Source: Homalodisca vitripennis
Taxonomy: Eukaryota; Arthropoda; Insecta; Hemiptera; Cicadellidae
Direction of reading: 5' to 3'
DNA: 64,000 nt
NCBI RefSeq assembly: GCF_021130785.1
Contig: NC_060207.1
Span: forward strand, 197,420,001 to 197,484,000
The position numbers and the translations under genes are program-made. Shown here in pieces: positions 38,154-50,285 of this stretch; within the stretch, counting starts at the first letter, position 1, and each line of letters opens with the position of its first letter. Under the pieces are notes generated by a model, which worked only from the letters and a program-made list of their open reading frames with translations, was not told where the DNA came from and searched no databases.

Positions 38154-38240
38154 TTGCTCCAACGGGACTCGAACCTGGTTCTCTCACTTGCCGGGTGTGT
38201 GTGTGTGTGTGTGTGCTACAACTACACCACAGAGTCTTTA
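38154..38240 (-). repeat. tRNA-derived SINE head
   Basis: On the minus strand there is an A-box-like TGGTGTAGTTGTAGCA (38214-38229) and an exact B box GGTTCGAGTCC (38165-38175), about 40 bp apart, as in a polymerase III promoter. The region that would be the anticodon arm is replaced by a TG/AC repeat (38195-38215), so it cannot be a functional tRNA. The body continues to lower coordinates. The polymerase III promoter boxes are seen; transcription is inferred. Confidence 0.7.
38195..38215. repeat. (GT)n inside the SINE head
   Basis: This is a short GT tract lying between the A and B boxes. It probably grew after the SINE inserted, since a spacer of this kind would be expected to vary among copies. 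Confidence 0.85.
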
Positions 38241-39434
38241 CTTTTTACGATTCAGTTTTTTTTGCCACTTTTCTCATATATCTGTTTACATAATCAAACT
38301 AACATATTATAATCGGAAGACCAAATACCTGTCAACCAACTTTTAAACAACTTATAAATATTTTGTAAGCAGAAAATAAATTTATTAGTATTATTTCACT
38401 GTTACGGTAGCAAGTTTGATGGTGTTTATTAGGGAACAAATGACAACAGTTCTTCGTAGTATAGCTGTAAATAATTCTTTGGTAAATAAAATATTGTAAA
38501 TCTTCATTAATAATTTGGGGCAAAAACTTAAAAGACTTGTAGAAAACTTTGTTTCCTGTGTCATACGTTTCGTAATGGAAATCCTATTCATAATATGATA
38601 ATAGGCCCTAGAAGTTAAATAGGTTTATATTACAGCGTATTGTCTACATTTGCAATTCTGAGCCTAAATTATGCCTCAATAAACCATAAATCACTAACCT
38701 ATTGGTTTGAAATGGGGGGTTTTTCAGAAACCCAGGGTAAGTTTGAGGTAATTATTGATTACAAGTATATATTTTATAAACAATCATTTACTAGACTCTC
38801 CTAACGAGCGATTTAGCTGTACTTTTTCATTAACAAAGAATGTGGATAAACGAATCCCTTCCAGTCTTTCGTTTTCTAAGCCAATCACAAATAAAATATT
38901 CAGCTAACGATTTATATGAATATATTTTTATCCCACAAATAAAGGTTGACATTTGGGAAAAGTGTAACGCCGCAACAAAGCGTTGGCACAATGTGTATTT
39001 AGTGTCGACTGTGACGGTGGCTGCGTCCCAGTAAAGATTTTCTGCACCGTTTCCCTTCCATACCGCCATTGTTGAAGTTTCTCTCGCAATTTTTATAATA
39101 CAAAACTTCCTCCTTAATGGGTTTATTTTGTCTCTCCTAATTAAATCTAAGTGGTTTCTTCTTATAAAGAGACCAATGAGACGTCCTGTCTTCATAACAA
39201 TGTTACAGTTTTGGGTTAAAACAGCGTTTTATAGCCGCTTTACAAATTATTAATACGTCTTTTTCATAACAGTTATATTAAATATATTACTACAACAAAA
39301 TATAACGCGGATAACTTTTTATTCAATAAATAAAGTTTGGTGCATGATACTTTGACTCCTAACTACATTTTGAAGCCAATCACGCTTAAGCTGTGTATAT
39401 GATGAATTCATATTTGCTGAACTTTTTCTGCATA
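38241..39434. other. AT-rich sequence with one GC-richer patch
   Basis: The patch at 38960-39090 contains CGCCGCAACAAAGCG and GGTGGCTGCGTCCCAG and gives a minus-strand frame of up to 121 codons (38830-39195). The frame has no recognisable domain and no convincing splice sites, so I do not call it a gene. Confidence 0.4.
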
Positions 39435-39560
39435 ATTATTGGCTGAGTTTTAGCGAAGCCTATCAATCATGTTGCTAATGAAATCTCAGTTTGTCTATAT
39501 GTCTGTTTGTTCACAGGAAATCTGTAGAAAAAAAATTGCTATCGGATTGAAAGTTTCATG
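39435..39560 (-). repeat. Copy of the 'CGCTCAGCC' family, minus strand
   Basis: TTGGCTGAGTTTTAGCGAAGCCTATCAA at 39441 is the reverse of the family's terminal phrase. It is followed by CTATCGGATTGAAAGTTTCATGG, resembling the body of other copies. Confidence 0.5.
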
Positions 39561-39769
39561 GAACTAAGCGAAACCTCTTTTAACGTACTTTTACCATGTA
39601 TAAAAATGTTAGTACACGTCATGTTTTTGGATTTATCTTTGAATGTAATGTAGTAAAATTAAACACAAACCGAAGTGATATTTAAAAATACTAATGACCT
39701 ATAACTATTTTCTTATAGAGTTTGATCAAGATCTGATTACCGATTATCAATAATGTATTACGATACAAT

Positions 39770-39893
39770 ATATTACAAAACACTCTAGGGTCCGAAGTAG
39801 TTTAAACTAACTGATTTTCAGACCACCACATGTATTAGTAAGATCAATGTAATTGTAGAGTAAATCGAATGATATTACCACATCCTTGCATAT
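39770..39893 (-). repeat. Diverged copy of 37826-37968
   Basis: This has the same order of blocks as 37826-37968 without the tRNA-like head. The strand given follows the assumed SINE orientation. Confidence 0.45.
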
Positions 39894-41989
39894 TATATAT
39901 TGCTATTGTGAACAATGCAGGAAACATTTATATATCATGATGATAAAAAGTATTAAACCATTACGAACGTTCTAAATAAAATTTAAACTAACGTTTGTTA
40001 GACATCATAAAACCTCGGGTGCTGAAAGGATCCAATAATATCCTAATGAAGACTTTAGGCCACAATTAATGAGCGTTAAAGTACTCTAGTTTTTACTGAT
40101 AAATATAACTATTTTGTCCAAATTTCTACTCTGTATTACTTATAGTTTAAATTCAAGGGTAGGCGATGAAATTTACACTCTATATAGAAATTTAAAACTA
40201 TAGATCAGTACTCGTAATAGTATTTATTGAAACATTGTATTTATATATGTTACTAATTTTTTACTGTGAACTAGGAATAATGGACTTTACAATACCATTG
40301 TACAAATATTTTTGGGTACATAGTTTCTGACACGGACTATTTTAAGCTAGGTTACAAAACCTACTATCTCTAAAATTGTATCGTGTTTCTAATTTGTGTA
40401 GGCTATATTACATTTTCTTATATATCTGCGTGCATATGTTAAAGCATGAACCGAATCATAAAGAAAAATTAAATATCAGCGTCTATCACAAGCTAGGTTT
40501 TGATGAAATTCAATATCTGTCTGGCAATGCGTCCGCACGGTGAGTTTCACACAAGTCGACCTATAATGTTGAAATTTATTACGAAAATACACTTCCACTA
40601 ACTATTTATCGGTGCTGAAAATGTTCCAAGTGTTTCATAGGGAGTTCCTCTTCGGACCATTATGCTTCCTAGGAAGAGAAATTGGCCTCAAGAAATTGGT
40701 ACATCTCAGCAGGAGGCAGTTAATAAGAAAATAAACATGAATTATACTCAGTACTTAAAATAGCGTCTTTAATACAGGTGGCTCCACGAATTGATTTTCA
40801 AAATGTGGTTTTATTTTAAAACTATAACACATGAAAAATAAGAAACATAGCACAAATGTTATTAGCTGAGTATCTTTCAAAGTAAATACAACATGAGACG
40901 AAATTCGGCTATAATATCTTACTGTAAATTGAAACTTTTAATATTGTTTAATTTGCCTTATAATCTTTTAATTAGTAAAATAAGAATATTCAAAAACACA
41001 AGGCATTCTCGAGCTTTATGAAAAGCTACTTTGTTTTTTTATGGTTGCTTTAGTTGGATTTTTTTTTATTTCAGAGTGAAGGCCCTAGTAACCTCTCTGA
41101 ATAAAAGATCTAGAAAAATATGTTATCTTAAGCACATGTGCAATTACATAAAATAATAACTTTACGACAACACTAACCAAATATTTATAAATATTAACTA
41201 TTTATAAATGCAATAAAAACAATTCCGGGAAATTAACATATGACCTTCAATATATAAGTATACAATTTACTTTTATATAGTTTCACACAGTAACAGATTT
41301 TTAATGATAATAATGTTAAAAACTCCATTTCTTATTAAGTATAACACATTAAAAATATACCCATAAATGATTTATTTAGCAAATTACATATTCTTGCATA
41401 AAATCAGGTAATTTCAATGAATTATATTTAATTTATTTACTTTTCGAAATTAAAAGGTCTCATACATATTCTCAGAGTTTACATTGTACCTGATTATAAT
41501 ATTTCCAACCATATGGACCAAATCCGTACAACTTCTTGTAAAATAAAGTGTTTTAGCTCATTAAAAAGTGCTAAAATTTTTGCTTTTTCCATTTTTAATA
41601 ATATTCTAAGCAATATATTGCACTATTTAAATTTTTTTAACGACAAAAAACTATAATTATCCATACGCTGAAATAACTGATTATAAGGTAATTCACTTTT
41701 ATACATTACATTATTTGATTACATAACGATTGTTGCAATGATAATTAGCAATCAGTATATTATTGTCATTGTTATTGATTGAATTAATATGAAGCAGTAT
41801 AATAATGCACGTGTGAGCCAATATGCATATACTGTCCTCATAAACTTAGTTGCGACCATAATATACATGTATGTGTTTCGTGATCGTAATTAGCTAATAG
41901 CACCTCCTGGTTGGTCAGACACCTGGTATCCTTCTACACTCTGATGTATGTTACACCTCAGTGTACTTGTTAAATACATGCTATGATAT
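39894..41989. other. AT-rich sequence, no gene seen
   Basis: No long frames, strong hairpins or repeats with a partner in this window were found. Confidence 0.5.
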
Positions 41990-42030
41990 ACTAATTGGCT
42001 GAGCCTTAGCAAAGTCTACCACTAAAAATG
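41990..42030 (-). repeat. Fragment of the 'CGCTCAGCC' family
   Basis: TTGGCTGAGCCTTAGCAAAGTCTACC is the reverse complement of the family's end. It directly precedes the possible retroelement tail on the same strand. Confidence 0.45.
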
Positions 42031-42044
42031 TTGGAAAATAATAA

Positions 42045-42350
42045 TAATAAATCATTTATTACCCCCAAATGACAAACTAAATATTACAAACAAATGTATT
42101 GCCAATGCTTAAAAATAAATAATACTATGACATAACTTATTTAAATTAGCAGCAAATAACAAATACAAAACATGTATTCTACTTATTCTATTTCAAATTG
42201 GTACGTGAGCCTTAGCGTAATAATATATAAAAAATAGGTTAAATCCTTTTAGGGCAATAAACTTTACACAATAAGGGAAATGTAGGTACCCCATAAGGCT
42301 GTGGCTGTGTTGGGGATACTGTATACAAAAAGAGTAAAAAATAAAAAAAG
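42045..42350 (-). repeat. Possible 5'-truncated non-LTR retrotransposon 3' tail
   Basis: Read on the minus strand, the sequence runs through TTTGTCATTTGGGGGTAATA and ends in AAATGATTTATTATTATTATT, typical of a retroelement 3' end with a short simple-repeat tail at 42047-42060. No coding sequence is present and no target duplication was identified. Confidence 0.35.
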
Positions 42351-42484
42351 CGGAAACGAGCAAGAATGAAATAATATACGTGAGTTATTTTCATATTTGT
42401 TCTTAAGATTAAACATAATGAAAACGAGAAATTTGCAGAATAATGTAATTTATAAACAAACTGACTACGTTGTTTAAAGTTTGA

Positions 42485-42750
42485 AATTGACGATGGATGG
42501 TTAGAAAGGGTAATGAAATTTCAGACATATGTCATCGTTACTAAATGTTCAACACAAAGTTTAAAAGATTTAAATCCAATTTCTTCGTCAGGTGGAAGGG
42601 GAGGATATAACTAGCACATAAGAGTTAGAAAGTGCAGCAAAACCCCTTATCTACTAATTGTCCCCAAATCTGACATGAGGCTAAATGTCAATCCTCGAAA
42701 CTTTGTGTTATACATATTATAACGTGTAACGATTTCCGAAACTATATCAT
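42485..42750. repeat. Diverged relative of the palindromic family
   Basis: The left part has TTGACGATGGATGG, GTCATCGTT and TTCTTCGTCAGG, matching the block order of the 3-kb left arm. The right part has CTGACATGAGG, a loop, CCTCGAAAC and TTTGTGTTA (42670-42710). The hairpin is reduced to 4 bp. Confidence 0.4.
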
Positions 42751-45700
42751 CCTCATAAACCGAGTAAAGTTATTATTATTTTTAATGAGTAACATACTAA
42801 ATTGTGACATAATAACACATGCAATCTAACTGACTTGGCCTGCAGAATTATATCATATTCAAACACTATTGTGAAACCCAACTTAATGAATAAAAATATT
42901 ATTGTATCATGTCAAAAGATACCTTAAAATGTATTTTATACGTAGATTTTAGATGTTGCATGATTTATAGAAAATAATGAGTTATATGATGTTTCATGTC
43001 CTCCCAGTGGCCTATCACTTAGTAGGCTGGCTCCATATCTCTTGTCTACCGGGAGTTGTAAAATGTTTCTACACTATTGTCTGGCTATACGAAGGACAAA
43101 AATCAAGAATAGAAACGAGAGAATATAGACTTTTTAACTATATTTCCACTTATATATTTATATTCAAAATAATAACTAAATTTATCTTTACTAAGAGGTA
43201 TTAACTCGAATATGTTATATTTAAACAAGCATTTTATATTTACTCTAGAAAGTAATAGGCTTCAGTTGCCTAACTAATACATAATCCTAATATCTCAGTT
43301 TATTCGAAGTTACAAAGGATGCTCGTAATTAATTACTGAAAGTCTGGTTAGTGGAAGATCTTGAGATAAACTTTTCTGTGCGAGATTAGCTGGAAAGTTT
43401 CCAACTTGGGGAAGATAAAAGATAATGTTATTTGATGTTTACTTAGTAAATGCCAAGTAAATTTGACAGCCATCGTCGTTATTAACATAAGCATAAGTTG
43501 CTCAGCATTCAGGAGATGGTTAAGAGGATACTTATGTAGTATGGAGCTTGAGATGTTGTTAAATATCAGCATTTGCTGTTACTGATAATGAAAGTTCTGT
43601 ATCAAAATTAAAATGATATATTATGAAAATATTTATAATTTGATTACAGACGTAAGGCTACAGAATAAAGTGTAAAATTAAAACATTTTGACTATTCTAA
43701 AAGGATAAGTTCACAAAAAAACAAGGCTTGATTCATATTATTTTATAGCATTTAGTTAGAACATAATTGCAATAAAAATATAAAGATACAGCAAAATCCA
43801 AAAACAAACCATAGGATTGATTGTTATTCAAGATAAAACTGGTAGTTTCTTTTGTTTTCATTAATATTCTACAAATCTAACAGTTATATCCCACGTTAAA
43901 CATCATTTTAAGTACAAATATACAAGAGGACTCGTTTTATTTTGGTTTGAATTTTAACAATTGAACTACTTTAGTGTCACTACAAACAAGAAACAAAAAT
44001 TCCTGCACTCTTAACAGTTTGTAATAATTAAATTATATAGAGTGTAAATTATTTTGATTCGTAAATGATTCGTAACATTTACCCTAAATTTGAAACTAAA
44101 ATAATTTAATATCTTAATTTCTATCCTCAAACGTGCTATCTTCTTTCAGAACTATCATCTTTTCAAAACGTATCGAACTATTGGCTTCGCCTTGAAGAGC
44201 CATCTTCAGTTCAAGGTTTTTGCACTAAGATCAGTAGTGCACCTCCGCAGTTAAATCAGAGGGCGGAGCTTGCTTGTGATTGGCTGAAGCTTAACTTTGT
44301 TATTGCTGATACTGTATATTGTATTTTACATGTAGTGCTGCTCTATACAATTGTGTTCAATATAATAAAATAAAATATTATATTAGGGTGCTTATGCTAA
44401 TTATTATCAAGTTTTCATACTCACAATTATTTACAACTATGACAACGTATTAGTACATTATACATTTAATTATTTGTATATATTTTTTCAAGCATGATAA
44501 TGTAAATATGTAACTATTATTTCTGTTGCTAATCCAAACTTTATTTAAAATCCAAAAGAAAAAATTATTCATTTTTAAACTGAAAACTAGAATTTTATTT
44601 TATATCACTTTCTTAAAAGGTTTTAAACTTAAAATTTCAAATAACATTCTAGACAAATGCGTACACGAGAGTTTCCACAATATATCATTTAAAGGTACTT
44701 GTTAAGTTTCATTTTACTATTTCAGTGGTCTTCCATGTACACTGTACACGCATATTTCTGATTTGGCGAGTCAAAGAGTTCAATGTTTAATATGTATAGT
44801 TATTTTGGATTATTTTATATGCAGTATTATATTTTTACTGTTAATAGATATTATAATATTCACTTTAAGAGCACTTTTATTTATTTTATAAATATAAATA
44901 TTGTTGTTAATGTAGTAAAGTCTTGTGTACACACAGTGAGAGAATCTACTATTACATGTTATGAGAGCAAATGTACATTTGTTGAGAAATATCAGTTGCC
45001 TGTACACAGTTTCACAGTATTAACAACAAAAATCATACTACTCGCAGCTTTAATACGAGTAAATGTTTGCGAATGTTCAAATGTTATCCTAGTGCTTCTA
45101 TGAACAGGAAATTTTGAAAGTATTACTTTTATGTTCTCTATTAATATTTAATGTAGGGCAGTTAATTTCGGATTTGTAATTTTTTTTATCACATTCCTTA
45201 TATAGTGATAAAACTGTAAAATTATTACAGTACATATACGAGTTACAGCTTCAAAGAGTAACATATTTTTTTCTATATAGAAATCCAATGTTTCACATAA
45301 TATGTTATTAGAAAACCTAATTTTCTAAATTTATAAATGAATTATCATTCGTTAAAGCTATAAATCATGCACATGCCTTAAATATATCATACCTATCTAT
45401 TTAGCCAATATAAATTCGCCTTGATTACAAAAGGCCTAGATTGTCTATCTTAAATTACTGAAATTATACAAAAAGTATTTCTACAGTTTCTTTTGTATTA
45501 AGGAATGTTATCACAAAAAAAACTACAAAATATGTTATATGATATATGTTATAAACTACAAATGAAATACTTTCCAAGGCCACAATAGATTACACCGAAA
45601 GAACGTTTTGATACATTTAGGACTGAATTCTACGTTTACCTAGTTTAATGAAAATATTTTAAAGATTACAGTATTTTATTCAAACAATTTGATTATTCAT

Positions 45701-46599
45701 TAAATTAAAAAAAAAAATTACTTTTTTCATATGTAGCCAAGTAAAGAAATAACGCATACAATCGTTACTCCGACAAGATAATTGGGAAAGGCAGGTTTAT
45801 AAGACTAGTAAGTAAAAATTCAGTTGAATAGTGTAGCTTTTACACACAAATACTAGCACTCATACCCTAACGCACAAAGTATATTTTTCATGTTTTTCAT
45901 GTTTGTACGTAATCACATATTACTGTCCTTTCTAAACAGCTCTAGTTCTCTCTAGGGGAATACACTAATAATAACTCACTTCATTCGCCAGACAATTACA
46001 CTACTGTTTCTACATATGGACAAATGGACATGGGGAGCACCATGCAGATAATTAGTTAATGGATACTTCCATGTTACCGCAACATCTGGTCTCCTTCTTC
46101 GTTCTGATTAACGCTAGTCATTTATGAACCAAAGAGGAGCTTCAATGCATGATATAATTTACATGCTGAGATAAGAACTGGAATAATTACACAGAAAAAA
46201 TTAGTAGTACAGAAAACTCATTCTATTCAAATACCAAATGTAAAATTCTAAATATAAATATGCAATAATGTATGAACTTTTTACATTTTTACAAAATATT
46301 CATTGTTTGAAAGCTATTATCTAATATTCAATATTTATATGACTATGAAAAAAACCTTTATAAAAACTCCTTACGACAAAGTTCTTTGCACTCTGTCCCG
46401 TACTTGATACAATTTCAAATATATATCACTGACTATTTTGGAACATGTGGTTGTAACAATATTGGGAACAAAATATATAAGTGCATCATAACAACTAATT
46501 CCATGTAATTTAGGTTTCAACGGGCCTACTTCGGTAGATGATTATGCTTATATTGATAGATAACCCATATAATTTAGTTTAATTTATATAGGAGATAGC
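42751..46599. other. AT-rich sequence, no gene seen
   Basis: At 44160-44225 a minus-strand CTGAAGA followed by TGGCT, a loop and AGCCA looks like another relative of the hairpin motif, but GAAAC is absent. Otherwise the interval has short frames and low-complexity DNA. The frame at 44783-45103 (106 codons) has strongly AT-driven composition and no recognisable content. Confidence 0.4.
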
Positions 46600-46775
46600 A
46601 TTTACTCATAAACTTCGTTGATGAGTAAATTACTTCGTTTTTTCAGTAGAGATGAAATATCACGCAAATATCTTAAGATATCTTGTATATGGCCAAGGAA
46701 TTTGTGTTACTATGTCCAGTCCGTTCATAATTGTATTTCTATGATCTTATCGTTTCCATAATTGTTTATTCTTTC
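46600..46775 (+). repeat. Dispersed repeat, partner of 49150-49280
   Basis: Shared blocks with the 49-kb copy include GATGAAATATCACGCAAA/GATGAAATGTCATGCAAA, TTGTATATGRCCAAG, GTCCTTTCATAATTGTAT-type wording, and TCCATAATTGTTTA. A perfect 14-bp palindrome, ATATCTTAAGATAT, lies at 46668-46681. Confidence 0.6.
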
Positions 46776-47512
46776 CTCTTATACTATATTATAATACAAA
46801 TAAAACAAAATAAATAAATTTTTAAGCATTATACTAATTTGTGTTCGGTAACGCAACCACCTACTCAGTTTTGATAAGTTATTTAGCTTCGTTGATTTAA
46901 TTAAATTCATCAAAACCTTTTCAATAAATTTAAAATTGGTTTTACAACAAATACATTTAATATTATACTCCTAGATATAAGTGTAATTCATAAGATTGTG
47001 CTTTTTGGTGCCCAATTTACAGTGTAAGTAGTTTGCATTAAATTAGTTTACACAAAACAATCTCGCAATAGAGGAAAGGAAGTGTGAATCATCTGATAAC
47101 GTTGATGAAGCTACTTTTAGATGTAGCAAATGGTTGTTAAATAAAAGCTTTATTAAAAAATCTAACAGGTTGAAGTAAGTTGGCTGACGGAGACAATACT
47201 ACCCCTACCCTTACAGCCCCACCCCCGGTATAGATTAGCTTTGTGTCAGTTCTGATTACTGTGAGGTTGACTAATCACCTCCAACAACGTGTCTAACAGC
47301 CCGCTGGAATAATCAATACATATTCTCTCCCGGAATATTAACTGGATGAACGTCTCACGACAATAAATATCACTAAAAACTATCACGTAAAACGCAATTT
47401 TAAGAAATCACTAACTCCAGTATATCATTAATAGAATTAGCAGTATATACCATATTACTAGTGTAGCTTCCAAAAGTGTTTTGTTTTTTTTATTGTATAC
47501 AATGTACATTAC

Positions 47513-47608
47513 GGATTCATAGGGTCCTTCATCATGTACATAGTCGGTTAAGGTACATATCATATTTATTTTACCGTAATCTGTACCTTATGATGGTTCA
47601 ATGAATCC
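47513..47608. repeat. Imperfect long hairpin
   Basis: GGATTCAT, CC and TTCATCAT on the left pair with ATGATGG and ATGAATCC on the right, with an inner TAAGGTACA/TGTACCTTA pair. The structure is interrupted but spans 96 bp. Confidence 0.55.
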
Positions 47609-47719
47609 TAAGTTTTAAAAATATAATAGAAGAATAATAAAGTTGTTTTCAACGCTATTGTTTTTACAGTTTTATAATATAACTCGTGTAAATTTTAGAG
47701 ACAGAATACTTCTACTTAC

Positions 47720-47819
47720 GTTTCAACCACAAAGCATCGAACAGGAAAACTGGGTTGTCGAACTCTCCAGCTATTGATAACACATTTAGCTCTAGTGCTT
47801 TGCGGTCTCTCGTAATGTT
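47720..47819 (-). CDS. Candidate internal exon, uncertain
   Basis: On the minus strand an open stretch of 33 codons ends at 47720 directly before a consensus splice donor, GTAAGT (47719-47714). Its translation ends ALELNVLSIAGEFDNPVFLF and then DALWLK, which has the mix of residues expected of real protein and unlike the Lys/Asn/Ile/Phe-rich shadows around it. An upstream in-frame TGA at 47822-47820 means an acceptor must lie between about 47819 and 47780; AG dinucleotides are present but the pyrimidine tract is poor. I do not recognise the family. Confidence 0.2.
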
Positions 47820-49014
47820 TCAAGATGAGAGCAGTTCGAAGTTATTTTTAGAAATACAGTCAGTGGAAATTCAACTTAGTTATTTTTATTTTCATCGTTG
47901 GACCCAAAACTTTAACTATTTTGTTGTTGTCACAATATAATAAAACAATATTTATGACAATCTTAATTTTACCACTGTTTGTAAGTATGTATACTACATA
48001 TTTTATTACATTGCAGGTTATTATTAATTGTGAAATTTATGTCGCAGATTGATAAAACTTGAGTACGATTAAAGTGTGATGAGTTTAATTTTTTCCCAAC
48101 CTCACTCTTCCATACTGTGAGACATAAATTGGTAAATGGTCTCATGTATGAATTGGTATTTCGAATTAAGAATTAAAAAGGTTTATTTAACTAATAATAG
48201 ATGATAAAACTAAACTTACAAGATTTCAACATCCCCTTAATCATGATATAAATTGAATCCGGCACCCTTGAATTATGTTCTCCAATATTTGTAAGCGATT
48301 TAATGCGTTATACGTAATATGTACTAAAATTAAAAACAAACCTATTAAAAACACTTTACATAACTTTTAATTAGTGAGCTGTGTTTATATCGCACTTTTT
48401 AAATTTAAAATATCTTTTTTGTTGACCACCAGACTGATCAGTCAGTTACACTCAAAATACAATCACATCTGTACTAGTATCTACTTCCGTTTATATCCGG
48501 GCCAGGATACCTCTAAGAAACCAAAACAAAGTTTCGGTTTGTAAGAGTTATTTCAAAGTGCTTAAAACCTCTAAGTTAATTATCCTTAATAACTGAAAAA
48601 GTTGGATGTGAGATTTGATTCCTTAAAAAAGGAGTAGATTGGTTGACGGTAAATTTTATCATGAAACAGCTTCGAAAGATTCCAAACTGCTGTGAGCATG
48701 GCAGTCCTGAAATAAATACCTTATCTACACCCAATTTCCTAGGATTAATTTTTGCGATTCTTATATTTTAATCGTTTACGCACAATTTTGTCTTATTGAC
48801 TTATGTAGGAGGTTGTCTTTTCATTTTTGTTCCTACCGAACCGTGGATCAGCAAAATAGTTAAAATCTTTGTTTATAATATTTTCATAATGTATAGTAGT
48901 AGTATTTTTCCGCGCTAAGCTAAATTCGTTGTTTATTTTTGGTTGGATTTGTTGTTTACTTTATAAAATGTTCAATACATTGCATTAACGAAGTTACAGT
49001 ATGAACAACTTTGA
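47820..49014. other. AT-rich sequence, no gene seen
   Basis: There are no structured features beyond short AT-rich frames. Confidence 0.5.
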
Positions 49015-49460
49015 TTGCAAGATAGGAGTACGACACACGGCGTATTGCGTAGCAGGTCTTTATGAGATTGCATAAAGTAAAGTCTATAACTCATTTAAAT
49101 CTAGCGATGTCCTAATAACTGATAAAATGGAAACCATAATGAGTGATGTTAGATGAAATGTCATGCAAAAAAAATTTAACGAGTTATTTTGTATATGACC
49201 AAGCCTCATGAGTTACTATTTCAAGTCCTTTCATAATTGTATATATTTTATGATCTTCTCGTATCCATAATTGTTTACTATAAGACCAATATTAAAATGT
49301 TCGCTAACGCTCAGCCAAAGCCCATTGATTTACAATTACTTTCTTGCCTGGTGTTACCTGTATAAAGATGAAGCATCATGTCAAATTGAAAGTCCATAGT
49401 CAATAGGACTAACAGATAGATGGACATAACTCCAGCTGCTGGAGTTATGATCTTCGCTAA
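49015..49460 (+). repeat. Longest copy of the 'CGCTCAGCC' family
   Basis: Block order is: GATAGGAGTACGACACACGG, GTAGCAGGTCTT, GTCATGCAAAA, TATATGACCAAGCCTCATGAG, TTCATAATTGTATA, TCCATAATTGTTTA, then TTCGCTAACGCTCAGCCAAA, CCCATTGATT and a closing CTTCGCTAACG. The terminal phrase therefore occurs both internally and at the end. A perfect hairpin with an 11-bp stem (CATAACTCCAG, loop CTG) lies at 49425-49449. No protein is encoded. Confidence 0.6.
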
Positions 49461-50265
49461 CGTTTATACAATTATCTAAATAACTTTAGTGATATATAAC
49501 TTAAAATAATAGTATGAATACACAGTCATCATATTTACATTAAAATGTAACACATTTTTTATTGTGTTCTAAATTAATTTGTAAGAATTATTTTCGGTAA
49601 AACGGGTCTTTATATTATATTTTACATGTTATTTTGGGTTATTACAAAGAACAAGTTGCAACCACTGGACAAAAAATAAAAGAGTCGTTTAGTAATTTCT
49701 AAAAAATTTATAAAATATACAAATAATTTTCAACAATTTGAGAAAATGTAGCTTACAATAAATGTTCGTATTTTGTGGGACTTCAAGATATCCGAGTATC
49801 TAAACATTTTAAAATAGTGTATAGACTCCCCAGTCCCCTCTTTAGGCTACTTATAGTAACAAATCTAAACAAATTAAACTTCATTACTATGACTGCCAGT
49901 TCAATGTAATATTTCCTGATACTAGCAAAATTATACTGTACTTAACACTGCGATTATGTAAACCAATAATTCTAATGAATCTCAATATGATCTATATAAC
50001 GTATAAAAATGTAAAAAAAAACAATTACTGTTTAAAACAAACAGGAAATGTACAATAAGAATAACTATATTTATTAATTTTTTTTTATTAATAAATCTTT
50101 ATTAACGGTAAACCATGACTGATACTGTAGTTTGTTGAAGATAACAGCCAGCCAGTTGCTATAATACAGAGACGTTATGGTATTTATTGAGCAATAGCTA
50201 ACCCCGGGAGCAATTGAACACCTGGTATCCTCGCCCATCATCCCCTCCCACTTCCCGCCCTATCG
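49461..50265. other. AT-rich DNA, then a C-rich flank of the satellite
   Basis: The last part, 50210-50265, is unusually C-rich (CCCCTCCCACTTCCCGCCC) compared with the AT-rich DNA before it. No gene is supported. Confidence 0.5.
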
Positions 50266-50276
50266 TTCCTCGGCTC
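50266..50276 (+). repeat. Inverted repeat flanking the satellite, left
   Basis: TTCCTCGGCTC lies 9 bp before the first satellite monomer and is the exact reverse complement of 54457-54467. Confidence 0.7.
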
Positions 50277-50285
50277 ATTATCACG

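Noticed and set aside
38154..38240. Functional tRNA gene
   Set aside because: Both promoter boxes are there, but the anticodon arm is replaced by a GT tract and the acceptor ends do not pair.
38830..39195. Minus-strand open frame of 121 codons
   Set aside because: The middle part looks a little protein-like, but the ends are Lys/Ile/Tyr-rich, the frame is within chance length, and I saw no convincing splice sites.
44783..45103. Plus-strand open frame of 106 codons
   Set aside because: Composition is dominated by AT-driven residues (Tyr, Ile, Phe, Asn), there is no recognisable domain, and the length is within chance.
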